Part shown: positions 19,364-29,984 of the stretch, in pieces | Layout of the letters: each line of letters opens with the position of its first letter | How positions within the stretch are numbered: position 1 is the stretch's first letter | Origin: Nocardia sp. BMG51109 | Lineage (GTDB): Bacteria > Actinomycetota > Actinomycetes > Mycobacteriales > Mycobacteriaceae | NCBI RefSeq assembly: GCF_000526215.1 | Contig: NZ_JAFQ01000004.1 | Location: 372,001 to 436,000 of the forward strand | DNA: 64,000 bases | Direction: 5' to 3' | Notes under the pieces: model-generated | Told to the model about the DNA's origin: nothing | The model's input: the letters and a program-made list of their open reading frames with translations, nothing else | Database searches by the model: none | Translations under genes and position numbers: made by a program

Positions 19364-21226
19364 TCAGCCGGGCAGGACCGGAATCGCGTTGGACCCCAAC
19401 CCCTGCACCTCGCGCCAGAAGCGTTCGGATCCGGGCTCGGCGGCCTGCAACTGCATCACGGCGCGGGAGTCCGCGATGTACTGGGTGTCCAGCGAGGCGC
19501 TGACCGTGCGCACGGGCGGGGTCAGGTTCTGGCTGGTCGCCGGGTTCGGCTGGGAGCCGTCGATGAACACCGTCTCGACCGGGTCGATGCCGCCCTCGCG
19601 CGCCAGCATGATGGTGTCGCCGCTCAGCCAATCCAGCGAGACCACCGCGGTGGTCAGGCTCGACGCGATGGGCACCGGCGAGGTCAGCGCGTACCTCCCG
19701 TCCGCCTGCGGCGCCACCACGACGACGTACGCGTGCCCGCCGGCGATGATCGCGGCGCGAGTCCCGGTGCGGGACATGCGCAGTTCGGTGATCGGTCCGC
19801 GCAGCGTCGGCTCGTCCGCCGAGGCCGAGGCGGAGAACAGGGCCGAGGTGTCGACGTCCTGCACCGACACGTTGCCGGTGGTGCGGTCGTGCACGGCCCG
19901 GATCACCTGCTCGCCGTCCATGACCGACCACGCCGAGCTACCGTCGGCGGTCCAGGACGGCCGGGTGAAGGTGTCGCCCTGCTTGACCGCGACGACGTTC
20001 CCGTCCGCCACGTTGCCGTCGTAACTGCCGACGACCAGGGTGTGCGGCGGGTCGGACGGCGCGGCGCCGTTGCTGGCCACCGCCGCGACCAGCTGGCCGT
20101 CGGGGGTCAGGCCCACCGACTCGAGGTTGCGCTGGGCGCCGAAATATCCGGGCGCGTGCGCGGTTCCGTTGTCGGTGACCTGCATCAGCGTGCCGTCACG
20201 GACCACGTGCAGACCGATTCGGTTGTGCGAGTTGACCGTCGGGTTCATCGCGTTGACGTCGCCGATCGACCAGCCGGTGGCCGCGTACCGCTCGTCCAGC
20301 TGTTTACCGTCGCCCAGCAGCACGTACGGGCCGAGCACGTCGGCGCTGGACAGGGTCAGCACCACCTGCGCCGCGAGCAACTCCTTGCTGCGCTGGTCCA
20401 GCGCGGAGGCGCCGGCGAAATCTATCCGCACGCCACCGCCCACTCCGACGCCGACGCCCTCGGTGTCGCCGTTGGCCTTGGTCACCGCGCCCCGCACGCT
20501 CACCGGTCCCGACAGCACATTGCGCACCGCGGGCGCCAGCGACGGCTGCGGCCCGGCGGCGAGCAGCGCGAGCAGCCGCTCGGCGAGGTCCTCCTTGCGC
20601 ACCGAGACCCAGCGCAGGTCCGGAACCATCGACGTGCCGCCGGCATTCGCGAAATTCAGCGCGTAGCGCCGGTAGGACTTGGCGAATGCGGTGGAGTCCA
20701 TCACCACGCCGGCCGGCAGCTCGTTGATGCGCCACTCGCTGCCGACCTTGGTCATCTCGATGGTGTCGTCGTGCGTGGTGTCGACGGCCCGGTAGGACCC
20801 GTCGGATTCGAGCTCACCTATCTTGCGGGCGCGAATCCGGTAGGTCGCCATATCGCCGGTGCGGGATTCGCGCAGCGTATCGGGCTTCTCGACGATCACC
20901 GTGCGGGCGGTGTCGTCCCAGCTCGCCGCGGCGTCGGGCGTCAGGTACTGCCGGGCGGCCGCGTGGCCGTTGGTCGGGTCGGCGGTCGCCTGCAGGAAAT
21001 CGCGCAGCAGCAGGTCCGGGTCGCGGCCCTGGGCCGGCGGCAGCGGGCCCGCCGGGGTGGGTTCGCGGTCGAGGGTGCCCAGGGCCTGCGGCGCCGAGGA
21101 GTCCGGCAGGTTGGCACAGCCGGTCAGGGCGAGCAGGCCGGTCAGCGCGAGGCCGAGCACGGCGCGCACCCAGCGCCCGCAACTCCGCCGCGGCGCGGGC
21201 CGTCGCTGCCTTGTCGGGACGCTCAT
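19364..21226 (-). CDS. lpqB: lipoprotein LpqB
   Basis: The product is 620 residues. A signal peptide with lipobox LTGC (Cys37) directs lipidation and placement on the outer face of the membrane. A GerMN-type domain follows (about 190-320), then a C-terminal beta-propeller-like region. LpqB interacts with the extracellular part of MtrB in mycobacteria and tunes MtrAB signalling. The ATG overlaps the mtrB stop by four bases (ATGA), so it is translationally coupled. Gene order mtrA-mtrB-lpqB-comF matches mycobacteria. Confidence 0.96.
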   Translation of the reverse strand: MSVPTRQRRPAPRRSCGRWVRAVLGLALTGLLALTGCANLPDSSAPQALGTLDREPTPAGPLPPAQGRDPDLLLRDFLQATADPTNGHAAARQYLTPDAAASWDDTARTVIVEKPDTLRESRTGDMATYRIRARKIGELESDGSYRAVDTTHDDTIEMTKVGSEWRINELPAGVVMDSTAFAKSYRRYALNFANAGGTSMVPDLRWVSVRKEDLAERLLALLAAGPQPSLAPAVRNVLSGPVSVRGAVTKANGDTEGVGVGVGGGVRIDFAGASALDQRSKELLAAQVVLTLSSADVLGPYVLLGDGKQLDERYAATGWSIGDVNAMNPTVNSHNRIGLHVVRDGTLMQVTDNGTAHAPGYFGAQRNLESVGLTPDGQLVAAVASNGAAPSDPPHTLVVGSYDGNVADGNVVAVKQGDTFTRPSWTADGSSAWSVMDGEQVIRAVHDRTTGNVSVQDVDTSALFSASASADEPTLRGPITELRMSRTGTRAAIIAGGHAYVVVVAPQADGRYALTSPVPIASSLTTAVVSLDWLSGDTIMLAREGGIDPVETVFIDGSQPNPATSQNLTPPVRTVSASLDTQYIADSRAVMQLQAAEPGSERFWREVQGLGSNAIPVLPG

Positions 21227-23337
21227 GGTTTCGGATCTCCGGAGTCGGTGGATACGGAATCGGTGGCCGAATCGGCCCCGTTCCCGGAGCCGACGGGCGG
21301 CCGCGTCGTCGACGAATCATCCTCCGCCGCCGCGGAATCGGCTCCGGACGACGGTGCGTCTCCGCGCGGTTCGCCGATATCGCCGGAACCCGAGGGTATT
21401 TCGCCGTTCGCCGCGCCGGAATCGCTCGCCGGGCCGGAATTCGCCGCGTCCGACGAACTCTCCCCGTCGGACGGGAGGCTCGCATCCGCCCCGCCCGAAC
21501 TCGAATGGTCCACCACCGCATCGGATTCCGGCCACTCCTCCGATGTCTCGGCCACGTCACCCGGCCCGGAAGAGTGCGCCTCCGCCGAGGACGTGGCATC
21601 CGGCTCGGCGATACCGGCCGGCCCGGCACCGACCTCCGGGGCACCGCTGTCCGGGCCGCCGCTGCCCGGGGCACCGCTGTCCGGCGTCTCCGAGTCGCCC
21701 GAATCATCCTGCGGTCCCGGCGATTCCACGCTTGCCAGCGTGCGCTTGGGCGGTTCCAGCGACAGCGGGCTGCTGCCCATCTTGCGCCCGCGCACCAGCG
21801 GCAGCGTGAGCCGGAAGCTGGCGCCCTGACCGGGTTCGCCCCACGCTTCCAGCCGCCCGTCGTGCAGGTTGGCGTCCTCCACGCTGATCGACAGGCCCAG
21901 GCCGGTACCGCCGGAGCGGCGCATCCGCGAGGGATCCGAGCGCCAGAACCGGTTGAACACCAGCTTCTCCTCGCCCGCCCGCAGGCCGATGCCCCGGTCG
22001 CGCACCACGATGGCGACCGCGTTGGCCTCGGTGTCGCCGCGCATGCGCAGCAGCACCGGCTTGCCCTCGCTGTGGTCGATGGCGTTGGCGAGCAGGTTGC
22101 GCAGCACCCGTTCGACGCGGCGCGGATCCACCTCGGCCACCAGCGGATCCTCCGGCAGGTCGACCACCAGCTCGACGCCCGACTCCCGGGCCAGATGCCG
22201 CACGGTGGAGATGGCCGCCCGCGCGCACATGCGCACGTCCAGCGACTCCACCTGCAACTCCGCGACACCCGCGTCGTGCCGGCTGATCTCGAGCAGATCG
22301 TTGAGCAGGCCCTCGAACCGGTCCAGCTCGGTGACGAGCAGTTCGGCACTGCGCGCGAGCGCCGGATCCAGCTCGTCGCTCGAACCGTGGATCAGATCGG
22401 CGGCCATGCGCACCGTGGTCAACGGCGTGCGCAGCTCGTGACTGACGTCGGAGGTGAAGCGGCGCTGCAGATTTCCGAACTCCTCCAACTGGGTGATCTG
22501 GTTGGACAGGCTCTCGGCCATCTCGTTGAACGACATGGCCAGCCGGGCCATGTCGTCCTCGCCTCTGACGAGCATCCGCTCCTTCAACCGCCCGTCGGCG
22601 AAACGACTGGCGATGCGCGCGGCCGATCGAATCGGCAACACCACCTGCCTGGTCACGAGCGCGGTGATCGCGGCGAGCAGGACCAGCAGCACGACGCCAC
22701 CGATCAGCATGGTGCCGCTCATCAGGTCGCGGCTGCGATGTTCGTTGGTGAGCGGGAAGATCAGATAGACCTCGAGCGTGGGCACCTCGAGGCTGGGACT
22801 GCCGATGATCAGCGCCGGACCGGAGTATCCGGGATCCGACACCGTCGCGAACTGATAACTGACCTGGTTCTGCTGCACGAACCGGCGCAGTTCGGCGGGC
22901 ACGTCCTGGATCGGGCCGGCGGTGAGTTCCTGCTGCCCGTCGCCCAGCATCGCCAGCGACGCCTGGTAACTGCCCGCGGAGCCGGCCGTCTCCGAACTGG
23001 TCCCGCTGGACAGCGTGCGCAGCGCGTCCTGCAGGCGAATCGCCTGGGTGCTCGAGTCGTGCACGCCGGTCAGCTGGGTCTGCACCGTGTTGCGGGCGCG
23101 GCTCATTTCCTCCACCGCGGCATTGATCTTGGCATCGAGCAGGCGATCGGTGATCTGGCTGGTCAGCACCACACCGAGAATCGTGATCACGATCAGCGAC
23201 AACGTGAGCGTGGAGACCACGACACGCAGCTGCAGCGAGCGCCGCCACAGATGGCCCAGCGCTTCCCCGACGTTCTTGAACCACGTCCCCACAGCCGCCA
23301 GCAACCGCTGAACGCGGCTTCTGGAGCTTTCGATCAC
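21223..23337 (-). CDS. mtrB: sensor histidine kinase MtrB with long acidic C-terminal tail
   Basis: The product is 704 residues from the GTG at 23337 (74 bp after mtrA). There is one membrane helix at about 36-60, an extracellular domain, a second helix at about 209-233 and a HAMP domain. A HisKA domain follows with SHELRTP (phospho-acceptor His300), then a HATPase domain with [18 protein letters not shown] and GGTGLGLS. MtrB phosphorylates MtrA and links septation and wall hydrolases to growth. Residues about 539-704 form a low-complexity tail of Ser, Gly, Asp, Glu, Ala and Pro with almost no basic residue; the M. tuberculosis protein, at about 567 residues, is much shorter. The tail reading frame keeps the genome's codon bias. 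Confidence 0.96.
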   Translation of the reverse strand: MIESSRSRVQRLLAAVGTWFKNVGEALGHLWRRSLQLRVVVSTLTLSLIVITILGVVLTSQITDRLLDAKINAAVEEMSRARNTVQTQLTGVHDSSTQAIRLQDALRTLSSGTSSETAGSAGSYQASLAMLGDGQQELTAGPIQDVPAELRRFVQQNQVSYQFATVSDPGYSGPALIIGSPSLEVPTLEVYLIFPLTNEHRSRDLMSGTMLIGGVVLLVLLAAITALVTRQVVLPIRSAARIASRFADGRLKERMLVRGEDDMARLAMSFNEMAESLSNQITQLEEFGNLQRRFTSDVSHELRTPLTTVRMAADLIHGSSDELDPALARSAELLVTELDRFEGLLNDLLEISRHDAGVAELQVESLDVRMCARAAISTVRHLARESGVELVVDLPEDPLVAEVDPRRVERVLRNLLANAIDHSEGKPVLLRMRGDTEANAVAIVVRDRGIGLRAGEEKLVFNRFWRSDPSRMRRSGGTGLGLSISVEDANLHDGRLEAWGEPGQGASFRLTLPLVRGRKMGSSPLSLEPPKRTLASVESPGPQDDSGDSETPDSGAPGSGGPDSGAPEVGAGPAGIAEPDATSSAEAHSSGPGDVAETSEEWPESDAVVDHSSSGGADASLPSDGESSSDAANSGPASDSGAANGEIPSGSGDIGEPRGDAPSSGADSAAAEDDSSTTRPPVGSGNGADSATDSVSTDSGDPKP

Positions 23338-23410
23338 GGCTGCGCCTCGCCGAAGCTCGACCTCACCGCGCTCGCGAACGCCGAGGGGGCGGTCCGCTCG
23401 CCGTCTTTGC

Positions 23411-24088
23411 TCACGGTGGCCCGGCCTTGTACCCCACACCACGGACGGTCAGCACGATCTCCGGATTCTCCGGATCCTTCTCGACCTTGGCGCGTAGCCG
23501 CTGCACATGCACGTTGACGAGGCGGGTGTCGGCGGCGTGACGGTACCCCCAGACCTGTTCCAGCAGCACCTCGCGGGTGAACACCTGGCGCGGCTTGCGG
23601 GCCAGCGCCACCAGCAGGTCGAATTCCAGCGGGGTCAGCGAGATCTGCTGACCGGCGCGGGTCACCTTGTGGGCCGGCACGTCGATCACGATGTCCGCGA
23701 TGGACAGCAGCTCGGCCGGCTCCTCCTCGGTGCGGCGCAGGCGGGCCCGCACCCGGGCGACGAGCTCCTTCGGCTTGAACGGCTTGACGATGTAATCGTC
23801 GGCGCCCGATTCCAGCCCGAGGACGACATCGACGGTGTCGGTCTTGGCCGTCAGCATCACGATCGGCACGCCCGAGTCCGCCCGCAGCACCCGGCACACA
23901 TCGATACCGTTCATACCGGGGAGCATGAGATCCAACAGCACCAGGTCCGGGCGCAGCTCACGGACCGCGGTGAGCGCCTGCGTGCCGTCGCCGACCACGT
24001 GGGGGTCGAAACCCTCACCACGTAAGACGATCGTGAGCATCTCCGCGAGCGCCATATCGTCGTCGACGACCAGAATCTTCGGCTTCAT
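23411..24088 (-). CDS. mtrA: response regulator MtrA
   Basis: The product is 225 residues from the ATG at 24088 (an upstream in-frame ATG at 24127 adds 13 unlikely residues). The receiver domain has the acidic pair DDD at 9-11, phospho-acceptor Asp53 and the conserved Lys of DDYIVKPF at about 102. The OmpR/PhoB-type winged helix follows ([22 protein letters not shown], then [15 protein letters not shown]). MtrA is an essential regulator of cell division, DnaA and wall hydrolase genes in mycobacteria. It is the first gene of the operon with mtrB and lpqB. Confidence 0.97.
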   Translation of the reverse strand: MKPKILVVDDDMALAEMLTIVLRGEGFDPHVVGDGTQALTAVRELRPDLVLLDLMLPGMNGIDVCRVLRADSGVPIVMLTAKTDTVDVVLGLESGADDYIVKPFKPKELVARVRARLRRTEEEPAELLSIADIVIDVPAHKVTRAGQQISLTPLEFDLLVALARKPRQVFTREVLLEQVWGYRHAADTRLVNVHVQRLRAKVEKDPENPEIVLTVRGVGYKAGPP

Positions 24089-24181
24089 AGCTACTATGTT
24101 GTCATCTCTCCGGCTCGGAACGGGCAATTGTGGTCAACGATCGTGAGCCAACATTGGTACATTACCGCCGCACATCCAACC

Positions 24182-24829
24182 TTATCGGGCAATCTTTTCC
24201 GAGAGGCGCGCGGTGAGCGTTGTCGGATCGTCATGTGGCGCATGGATCGACCACCGACCGTGCCACTGCGAGTCGGCCAGCTCACGATAGACCGTGGCCG
24301 TGCGCTGCTGTAGGCCGCGGTCGCGTTCGTAGGCGTCCAGGGCGCGGGCGGAATCGAGTTCGCCACGGCGACGGGCGCGTTCGGCCGCGAGTTCCGCCGG
24401 AACGTCCAGCAGCACCTGCCACTCGGGAACCGGCAATTCGAACCGGCCGAATTCCAATTCCGCCACCCAGGAAGCGATTTCCCCCGCCGCGGACTGCTCG
24501 GCCCGCGCGGCGCTGTAGGCGGCGTTCGAGGCGACGTAGCGGTCGAGCAGCACGATGTCGTTGTCCGCCAGCAGCTTCGACAGGTCGTCGCGCGCGTCGG
24601 CGCGATCGAGCGCGAACAGCATCGCCATCGCGTTCACCGAGGCGGCCAGGTCGCCGTGCCGCCCGCGCAGCGCCTCGGCCGCCAGATCCGCGTGCACCGA
24701 CCGGCCGTAGCGGGGAAAGGCCAGCGTCCCGACCCGGAGGCCGGGTCCGCGCAGACCCGCGGCGACGGCGTCGATCAGCGTGCGCTTACCCGCGCCGTCG
24801 AGCCCCTCAACCGCCACCAACGCTCCCAT
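24182..24829 (-). CDS. tmk: thymidylate kinase
   Basis: The product is about 215 residues from the ATG at 24829, with another ATG two codons earlier. It phosphorylates dTMP to dTDP with ATP. It has the P-loop EGLDGAGKRT, in which Lys-Arg replaces the common Lys-Ser/Thr as in mycobacterial Tmk. It also has the dTMP-site FPRYG, the DRYVASNAAY motif and a lid with RARRRGE. It lies 93 bp upstream of mtrA on the same strand, the mycobacterial order, and is divergent from the GDPD gene. Confidence 0.95.
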   Translation of the reverse strand: MGALVAVEGLDGAGKRTLIDAVAAGLRGPGLRVGTLAFPRYGRSVHADLAAEALRGRHGDLAASVNAMAMLFALDRADARDDLSKLLADNDIVLLDRYVASNAAYSAARAEQSAAGEIASWVAELEFGRFELPVPEWQVLLDVPAELAAERARRRGELDSARALDAYERDRGLQQRTATVYRELADSQWHGRWSIHAPHDDPTTLTARLSEKIAR

Positions 24830-24917
24830 GCGCAACAGGTTAGACGGTCGCGGCGGGGTGCGAGACGGTCACCCGGACGACAACCCCCGTTGCCCTTCGA
24901 TGGCTATGGTCACCGAA

Positions 24918-26015
24918 ATGCAGCCCCTCCGAAGAACCCATTCTCGCGCCCGGCGGGTGATCACCGCCCTCGCCTGCGCGGCCGCCCTGGCCGGGCCGGC
25001 CGCCTGCGGCGACGACACGACGTCGAGCCCGTCCCCCTCGAACGGTCCGGCGGCGGATCCGCATCGCCCGGTAGACCTGCAATCGCATCGCGGCGGCCGC
25101 GGCCTGCTGACCGAGGAGTCCCTGGCCGCCTACTCGCATTCGCTCGAACTCGGGGTCACCACGCTGGAGCTGGATATCGGGCTGACCGCCGACAAGGTGC
25201 CGGTGATCTGGCACGATGCGACGATTCAGGCCGACAAGTGTGCCGACACCGCACCGGCGGTCCCGAACGATCCGCAGTTCCCCTACGTCGGGAAGACGAT
25301 CCACGAGTTGCGCTACGACCAGGTGCGCACGCTGGACTGTTCGAAGCAGCTGTCGAACTTCCCGCAGCAGCGGCCGGTGCCGGGTAACCGGATCGCCCGG
25401 CTGCCCGAACTGTTCGAGCTGGTGCGCGGCTATCCGGGCGCGTTCGACGCGATCCGCTACAACATCGAGACCAAGATCGAGGCGGAGCACCCCGAGCAGA
25501 CCGCCCCGCCGCAGGAATTCGTCGACATCGTCCTCGACGAGGTGGCCCGCGCCGGCGCCACCGGCAAGGTCGAGATCCAGAGCTTCGACTGGTCCAGCCT
25601 GCCGCTGGTGAAGCGGAAGAACCCGGACGTGCCGACCGTCGCGCTCTACGACGACACCACCTTCGTGCCCGGCAGCCGGTGGCTGGGGCCGGTCCGCTAC
25701 GAGGACCACGCCGGGGATCCGCTCGGTGCCATCGCGGCACTGGGCGCGAACATCGCCTCGCCGAGCTACGTCCCCGGGGAGAACAGTCCGGCCGCGGTCG
25801 GCGATCCCGGATTCCTCTTCACCGCCGATGCCGACTATGTCCGACGCGCCCACGACAAGGGCCTGAAGGTCGTCCCGTGGACGGTGAACGACGAGGCCAC
25901 GATCGCGGCCCAGCTGGATACCGGAGTGGACGGCGTGATCACGGACTATCCCGACCGCGGGCGGAATGCCCTGCAGAGCAAGGGTTTCCCCCTGCCGCCG
26001 TCGTACCGGAAGTAA
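24918..26015 (+). CDS. secreted glycerophosphodiester phosphodiesterase (probable lipoprotein)
   Basis: The product is about 365 residues from the ATG at 24918 (an ATG at 24900 is possible). The basic then hydrophobic start (RRTHSRARRVITALACAAAL) ends at GPAAC, a slightly irregular lipobox with Cys30. The GDPD TIM barrel shows the metal and catalytic motifs SHRGGRG, TLELDIGLT and IWHDATI, then KIEAE and the closing GVDGVITDYPDRG. It would hydrolyse glycerophosphodiesters at the cell surface to glycerol-3-phosphate and an alcohol. Its stop codon lies in the first unit of a 17-bp tandem repeat. A terminator follows. Confidence 0.9.
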   Translation: MQPLRRTHSRARRVITALACAAALAGPAACGDDTTSSPSPSNGPAADPHRPVDLQSHRGGRGLLTEESLAAYSHSLELGVTTLELDIGLTADKVPVIWHDATIQADKCADTAPAVPNDPQFPYVGKTIHELRYDQVRTLDCSKQLSNFPQQRPVPGNRIARLPELFELVRGYPGAFDAIRYNIETKIEAEHPEQTAPPQEFVDIVLDEVARAGATGKVEIQSFDWSSLPLVKRKNPDVPTVALYDDTTFVPGSRWLGPVRYEDHAGDPLGAIAALGANIASPSYVPGENSPAAVGDPGFLFTADADYVRRAHDKGLKVVPWTVNDEATIAAQLDTGVDGVITDYPDRGRNALQSKGFPLPPSYRK

Positions 26016-26071
26016 CACCGCACCGGAAGTAACACCACACCGGAAATGACACGGCACCGGAAATGACACCG
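26004..26071 (+). repeat. four tandem 17-bp units spanning the GDPD stop codon
   Basis: Units begin at 26004, 26021, 26038 and 26055 with consensus CACCGGAARTRACACCR. The first contains the final codons and the TAA of the GDPD gene. In unit 2 the same codon register again gives TAA after 17 bases (a different frame), so expansion does not lengthen the protein. The array runs into the terminator stem. Confidence 0.9.
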
Positions 26072-26100
26072 TCGCCGCGGACCCTGGTCCGCGGCGACGG
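26069..26100. terminator. strong terminator between GDPD and ahcY
   Basis: CCGTCGCCGCGGACC (26069-26083) pairs exactly with GGTCCGCGGCGACGG (26086-26100) with a two-base gap. It lies between convergent genes and can stop both. Confidence 0.85.
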
Positions 26101-26162
26101 AATCGGCACGAAGTAGTCCGGGGGCAGCGCCGATACCGGAGCGGCCCTGCCCCCGGTTCGCC

Positions 26163-27638
<1,476 letters not shown>

Positions 27639-27685
27639 CTGCCTCTCCTGGTCGGCGTGTACCCAGAAGAGGCTAGCGGCTCGGA

Positions 27686-27702
27686 TGCGTACGCGATACG
27701 CA
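27686..27702. promoter_or_regulatory. inverted repeat upstream of ahcY
   Basis: TGCGTA (27686-27691) and TACGCA (27697-27702) flank five bases, about 48 bases before the ahcY start. It may be an operator. The rest of the 275-bp gap shows nothing recognisable. Confidence 0.3.
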
Positions 27703-27913
27703 AGGGAGCCGCCGGGGCGGCCGGCGACCGGTCGGCGCTGGGGAAATCCGGCGGCGAAACCGGCCGTGACGGGCACGCGACCGACGGCGGCGACGATCGG
27801 AACGATCCATACGGCGCCCAGGGCGGCCGCTCCGCTCCGACCACGCAACGAGTCGGGAGTTCAGCGGAAATATCCAGCAACCATAGCCGCCGGACATCGG
27901 GATCCGGGCGGTG

Positions 27914-29086
27914 TCAGGAGGCGGCCGCCACGCCGCCTCCGCCGTGCGCCGCCAGAATCCGGGTTCGCTTGCGCGGCGAGATGTTCGCGCGAGATATGTC
28001 ACCCTCGTAGTGCGCGAGCACCCGCGGATCCATCACCCGGCGCCACAGCGGCGGTATCGCGGCCAAGAGGACCATCGTCGCGTACCCGGCCGGGAGTTGC
28101 GGCGCCTCCTGCGAACTGCGCAGGGTCTGGTAGCGCCGCCCCGGATTGGCATGGTGATCGCTGTGCCGCTGCAGATGGAACAGGAAGATGTTGGTCACCA
28201 GGCGGTCGGAGTTCCAGCTGTCGGCCGGTGAGCAGCGCGCCCACAGCCCGTTCGGCCGCCGGCCGCGCAGCAGCCCGTAGTGCTCGACGTAGTTGATCGT
28301 CTCCAGCAGCCCGATCGCCATCACCGCCTGCAGCGCCAGATACGGCAGCATCGCCGGGCCGAAGGCGACCGTCAGCGCGGCATAGAGCACCAGCGTCATC
28401 GCCCAGGCCTGCAGGATGTTGTTGCGCGTGCTCCACCAGCCCAGGCCGCGGCGCTTCAGCCGGTCCCGCTCGAGCGTGATGCCGGAGCGGAATCCGCCGA
28501 TCACGCTGCGCGGCAGGAATTCCCACAGCGACTCGCCCAGGCGGGCGCTGGCCGGATCCGCCGGCGTCGCCACCCGGGCGTGATGTCCCTTGTTGTGTTC
28601 GACGTAGAAGTGCCCGTACCCCGACTGCGCGAGGGCCAGCTTCGCCAGCCACCGCTCCAGTCGCTCGACCCGGTGGCCGAGTTCGTGCGCGGCGTTGATG
28701 CCGACCCCGCTCATGAAGCCCGTGGTCGCCGCGAGCCCGACCTTGTCGATCACCCGCAACCCGTCGCCGGCCCACAGGTAGGCCGCGATCCACAGGCCGA
28801 GCATCTGGACCGGCAGATAGAGATAGGTGCACCACCGGTAATACCGGTCGCCGGACAGTCGCTCGTAGTCCGCGTCGAGGGGATTGTTGCCGTCCTCGCC
28901 CACCACCCAGTCCAGGACCGGGACGACGATCAGCACAAGGATCGGCCCGATCCACCAGAACACCGGAAATCCGGTGTGCAGCACGAGTTGTGAGGGCAGC
29001 AGGAGAGTGGCCGGGGCCATGATTCCCATCGCCCACAGGTACCGCTTCGGATCAGGCGAACCCGAGCGTTTGCCGATCGTTTGCAA
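27914..29086 (-). CDS. alkB: alkane 1-monooxygenase AlkB
   Basis: The product is about 390 residues from a TTG at 29086 (an internal ATG at 29029 is an alternative). It is an integral-membrane di-iron hydroxylase of medium-chain n-alkanes. His motifs are HELGHR, EHNKGHH, the AlkB-specific NYVEHYGL, and LQRHSDHH. Several hydrophobic segments precede them. The C-terminus lacks a CxxC-type rubredoxin fusion. No rubredoxin or rubredoxin reductase gene follows in the window, although the mycobacterial locus has rubA-rubB here. Electron partners must be elsewhere. A palindrome at 29133-29154 may be its operator. Confidence 0.94.
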   Translation of the reverse strand: MQTIGKRSGSPDPKRYLWAMGIMAPATLLLPSQLVLHTGFPVFWWIGPILVLIVVPVLDWVVGEDGNNPLDADYERLSGDRYYRWCTYLYLPVQMLGLWIAAYLWAGDGLRVIDKVGLAATTGFMSGVGINAAHELGHRVERLERWLAKLALAQSGYGHFYVEHNKGHHARVATPADPASARLGESLWEFLPRSVIGGFRSGITLERDRLKRRGLGWWSTRNNILQAWAMTLVLYAALTVAFGPAMLPYLALQAVMAIGLLETINYVEHYGLLRGRRPNGLWARCSPADSWNSDRLVTNIFLFHLQRHSDHHANPGRRYQTLRSSQEAPQLPAGYATMVLLAAIPPLWRRVMDPRVLAHYEGDISRANISPRKRTRILAAHGGGGVAAAS

Positions 29087-29132
29087 TTCTCTGCCCCGCT
29101 AGAAAATACCTGAAACTGTTGCCGTTAAATAT

Positions 29133-29154
29133 GTACAGGCACAACGCCTGTTAC
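29133..29154. promoter_or_regulatory. imperfect palindrome upstream of alkB
   Basis: ACAGGC (29135-29140) and GCCTGT (29146-29151) flank five bases, with GT/AC continuing outward. It lies about 50 bases before the alkB start and fits an operator for a TetR-type alkane regulator, none of which is nearby. Confidence 0.4.
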
Positions 29155-29422
29155 GCCTCTCCAAGACCGGGAAGAGTGCTCGCCGTTACACACACCTCGG
29201 CACATTCCCGGAACCCCGGACGGGTGATCTCGACCACCGCACACCGCAGGCAAACGGCGACTGTCCCATCCGTTCTCGTGATCTCGGGTGTCGGGCGGCT
29301 GTCTGCGGCACCGTGCCACCCTGCCAGTCGACCATGGGCAACCACAATAGGGGTTCGGCCGCAATCGTTATACGGGACAGAGCGTTTGGGACGGTGCCCA
29401 ACCGCGACGAGACCGGCCTCGG
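29155..29422. other. gap between alkB promoter and the Nudix gene
   Basis: With the alkB promoter this makes a 336-bp stretch without an assigned gene. Short frames exist on the minus strand (for instance 29186-29401). Their third positions are only about 65-70 percent GC, below real genes here, so none is called. Confidence 0.5.
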
Positions 29423-29941
29423 TCAGCGAACCACCAGGTCGGTGTCGGCGGGCAGGGCATCCACCGGCCACCAGCGCAGATCGGTGGATTCCGAACTCCG
29501 TACCGGCACAGCGCCTTCCGGGGCCTTGATCTTGAAGACCAGGTCCAGGTGCCTGGTCGGTACGCCGAGCGAGCAGAGAATCGGATGGGCCTGCACGTTG
29601 TACAGTCCCGGTTCGAGTGTCAAGCCCCGGATCCCGGACTCCTCGGTCGCCTCCCGCAGCGCGGCGGCGGGCACGGTGTCGTCGTACTCCTCGCAGTGCC
29701 CGCCCAGCTGAATCCACAGCCCCACCCGCGGGTGCAGCGTCAGCAGCACCTCGCGCTCGTCGTGCGAGAACACCATCGCCGAGGCGGTGACGTGGCCGGG
29801 CGCGTGCTCGCGCATGCAGCCGCGCGGCGCCGAACCCAGGAACGCCAGCATCGCCTCGCGCAGCGACCGCTGCGGAGGCGCTGCCGGGGACCAGGTTTCG
29901 AGCAGATCGGTGGCCGATGCGTGCAGGGACTCGGCGCTCAT
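29423..29941 (-). CDS. Nudix hydrolase
   Basis: The product is 172 residues from an ATG preceded by GAAAGGAA. The Nudix box reads GGHCEEYDDTVPAAALREATEESGI-like, with REATEE intact and the Glu at box position 7 replaced by Asp in my alignment. This GGHCE spacing is common in one actinobacterial subgroup. Nudix enzymes hydrolyse nucleoside diphosphates linked to another moiety; the substrate is unknown. It is 43 bp downstream of fbiB on the same strand, so it is probably part of the F420 operon. Confidence 0.88.
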   Translation of the reverse strand: MSAESLHASATDLLETWSPAAPPQRSLREAMLAFLGSAPRGCMREHAPGHVTASAMVFSHDEREVLLTLHPRVGLWIQLGGHCEEYDDTVPAAALREATEESGIRGLTLEPGLYNVQAHPILCSLGVPTRHLDLVFKIKAPEGAVPVRSSESTDLRWWPVDALPADTDLVVR

Positions 29942-29984
29942 CGGTTCCTTTCTCGTGCGGATTCTGGTGGCCGGTGCCCGGACC

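Noticed and set aside
29186..29401. Small minus-strand frames upstream of alkB
   Set aside because: Two frames compete, codon bias is weak and no family or ribosome-binding site supports either.
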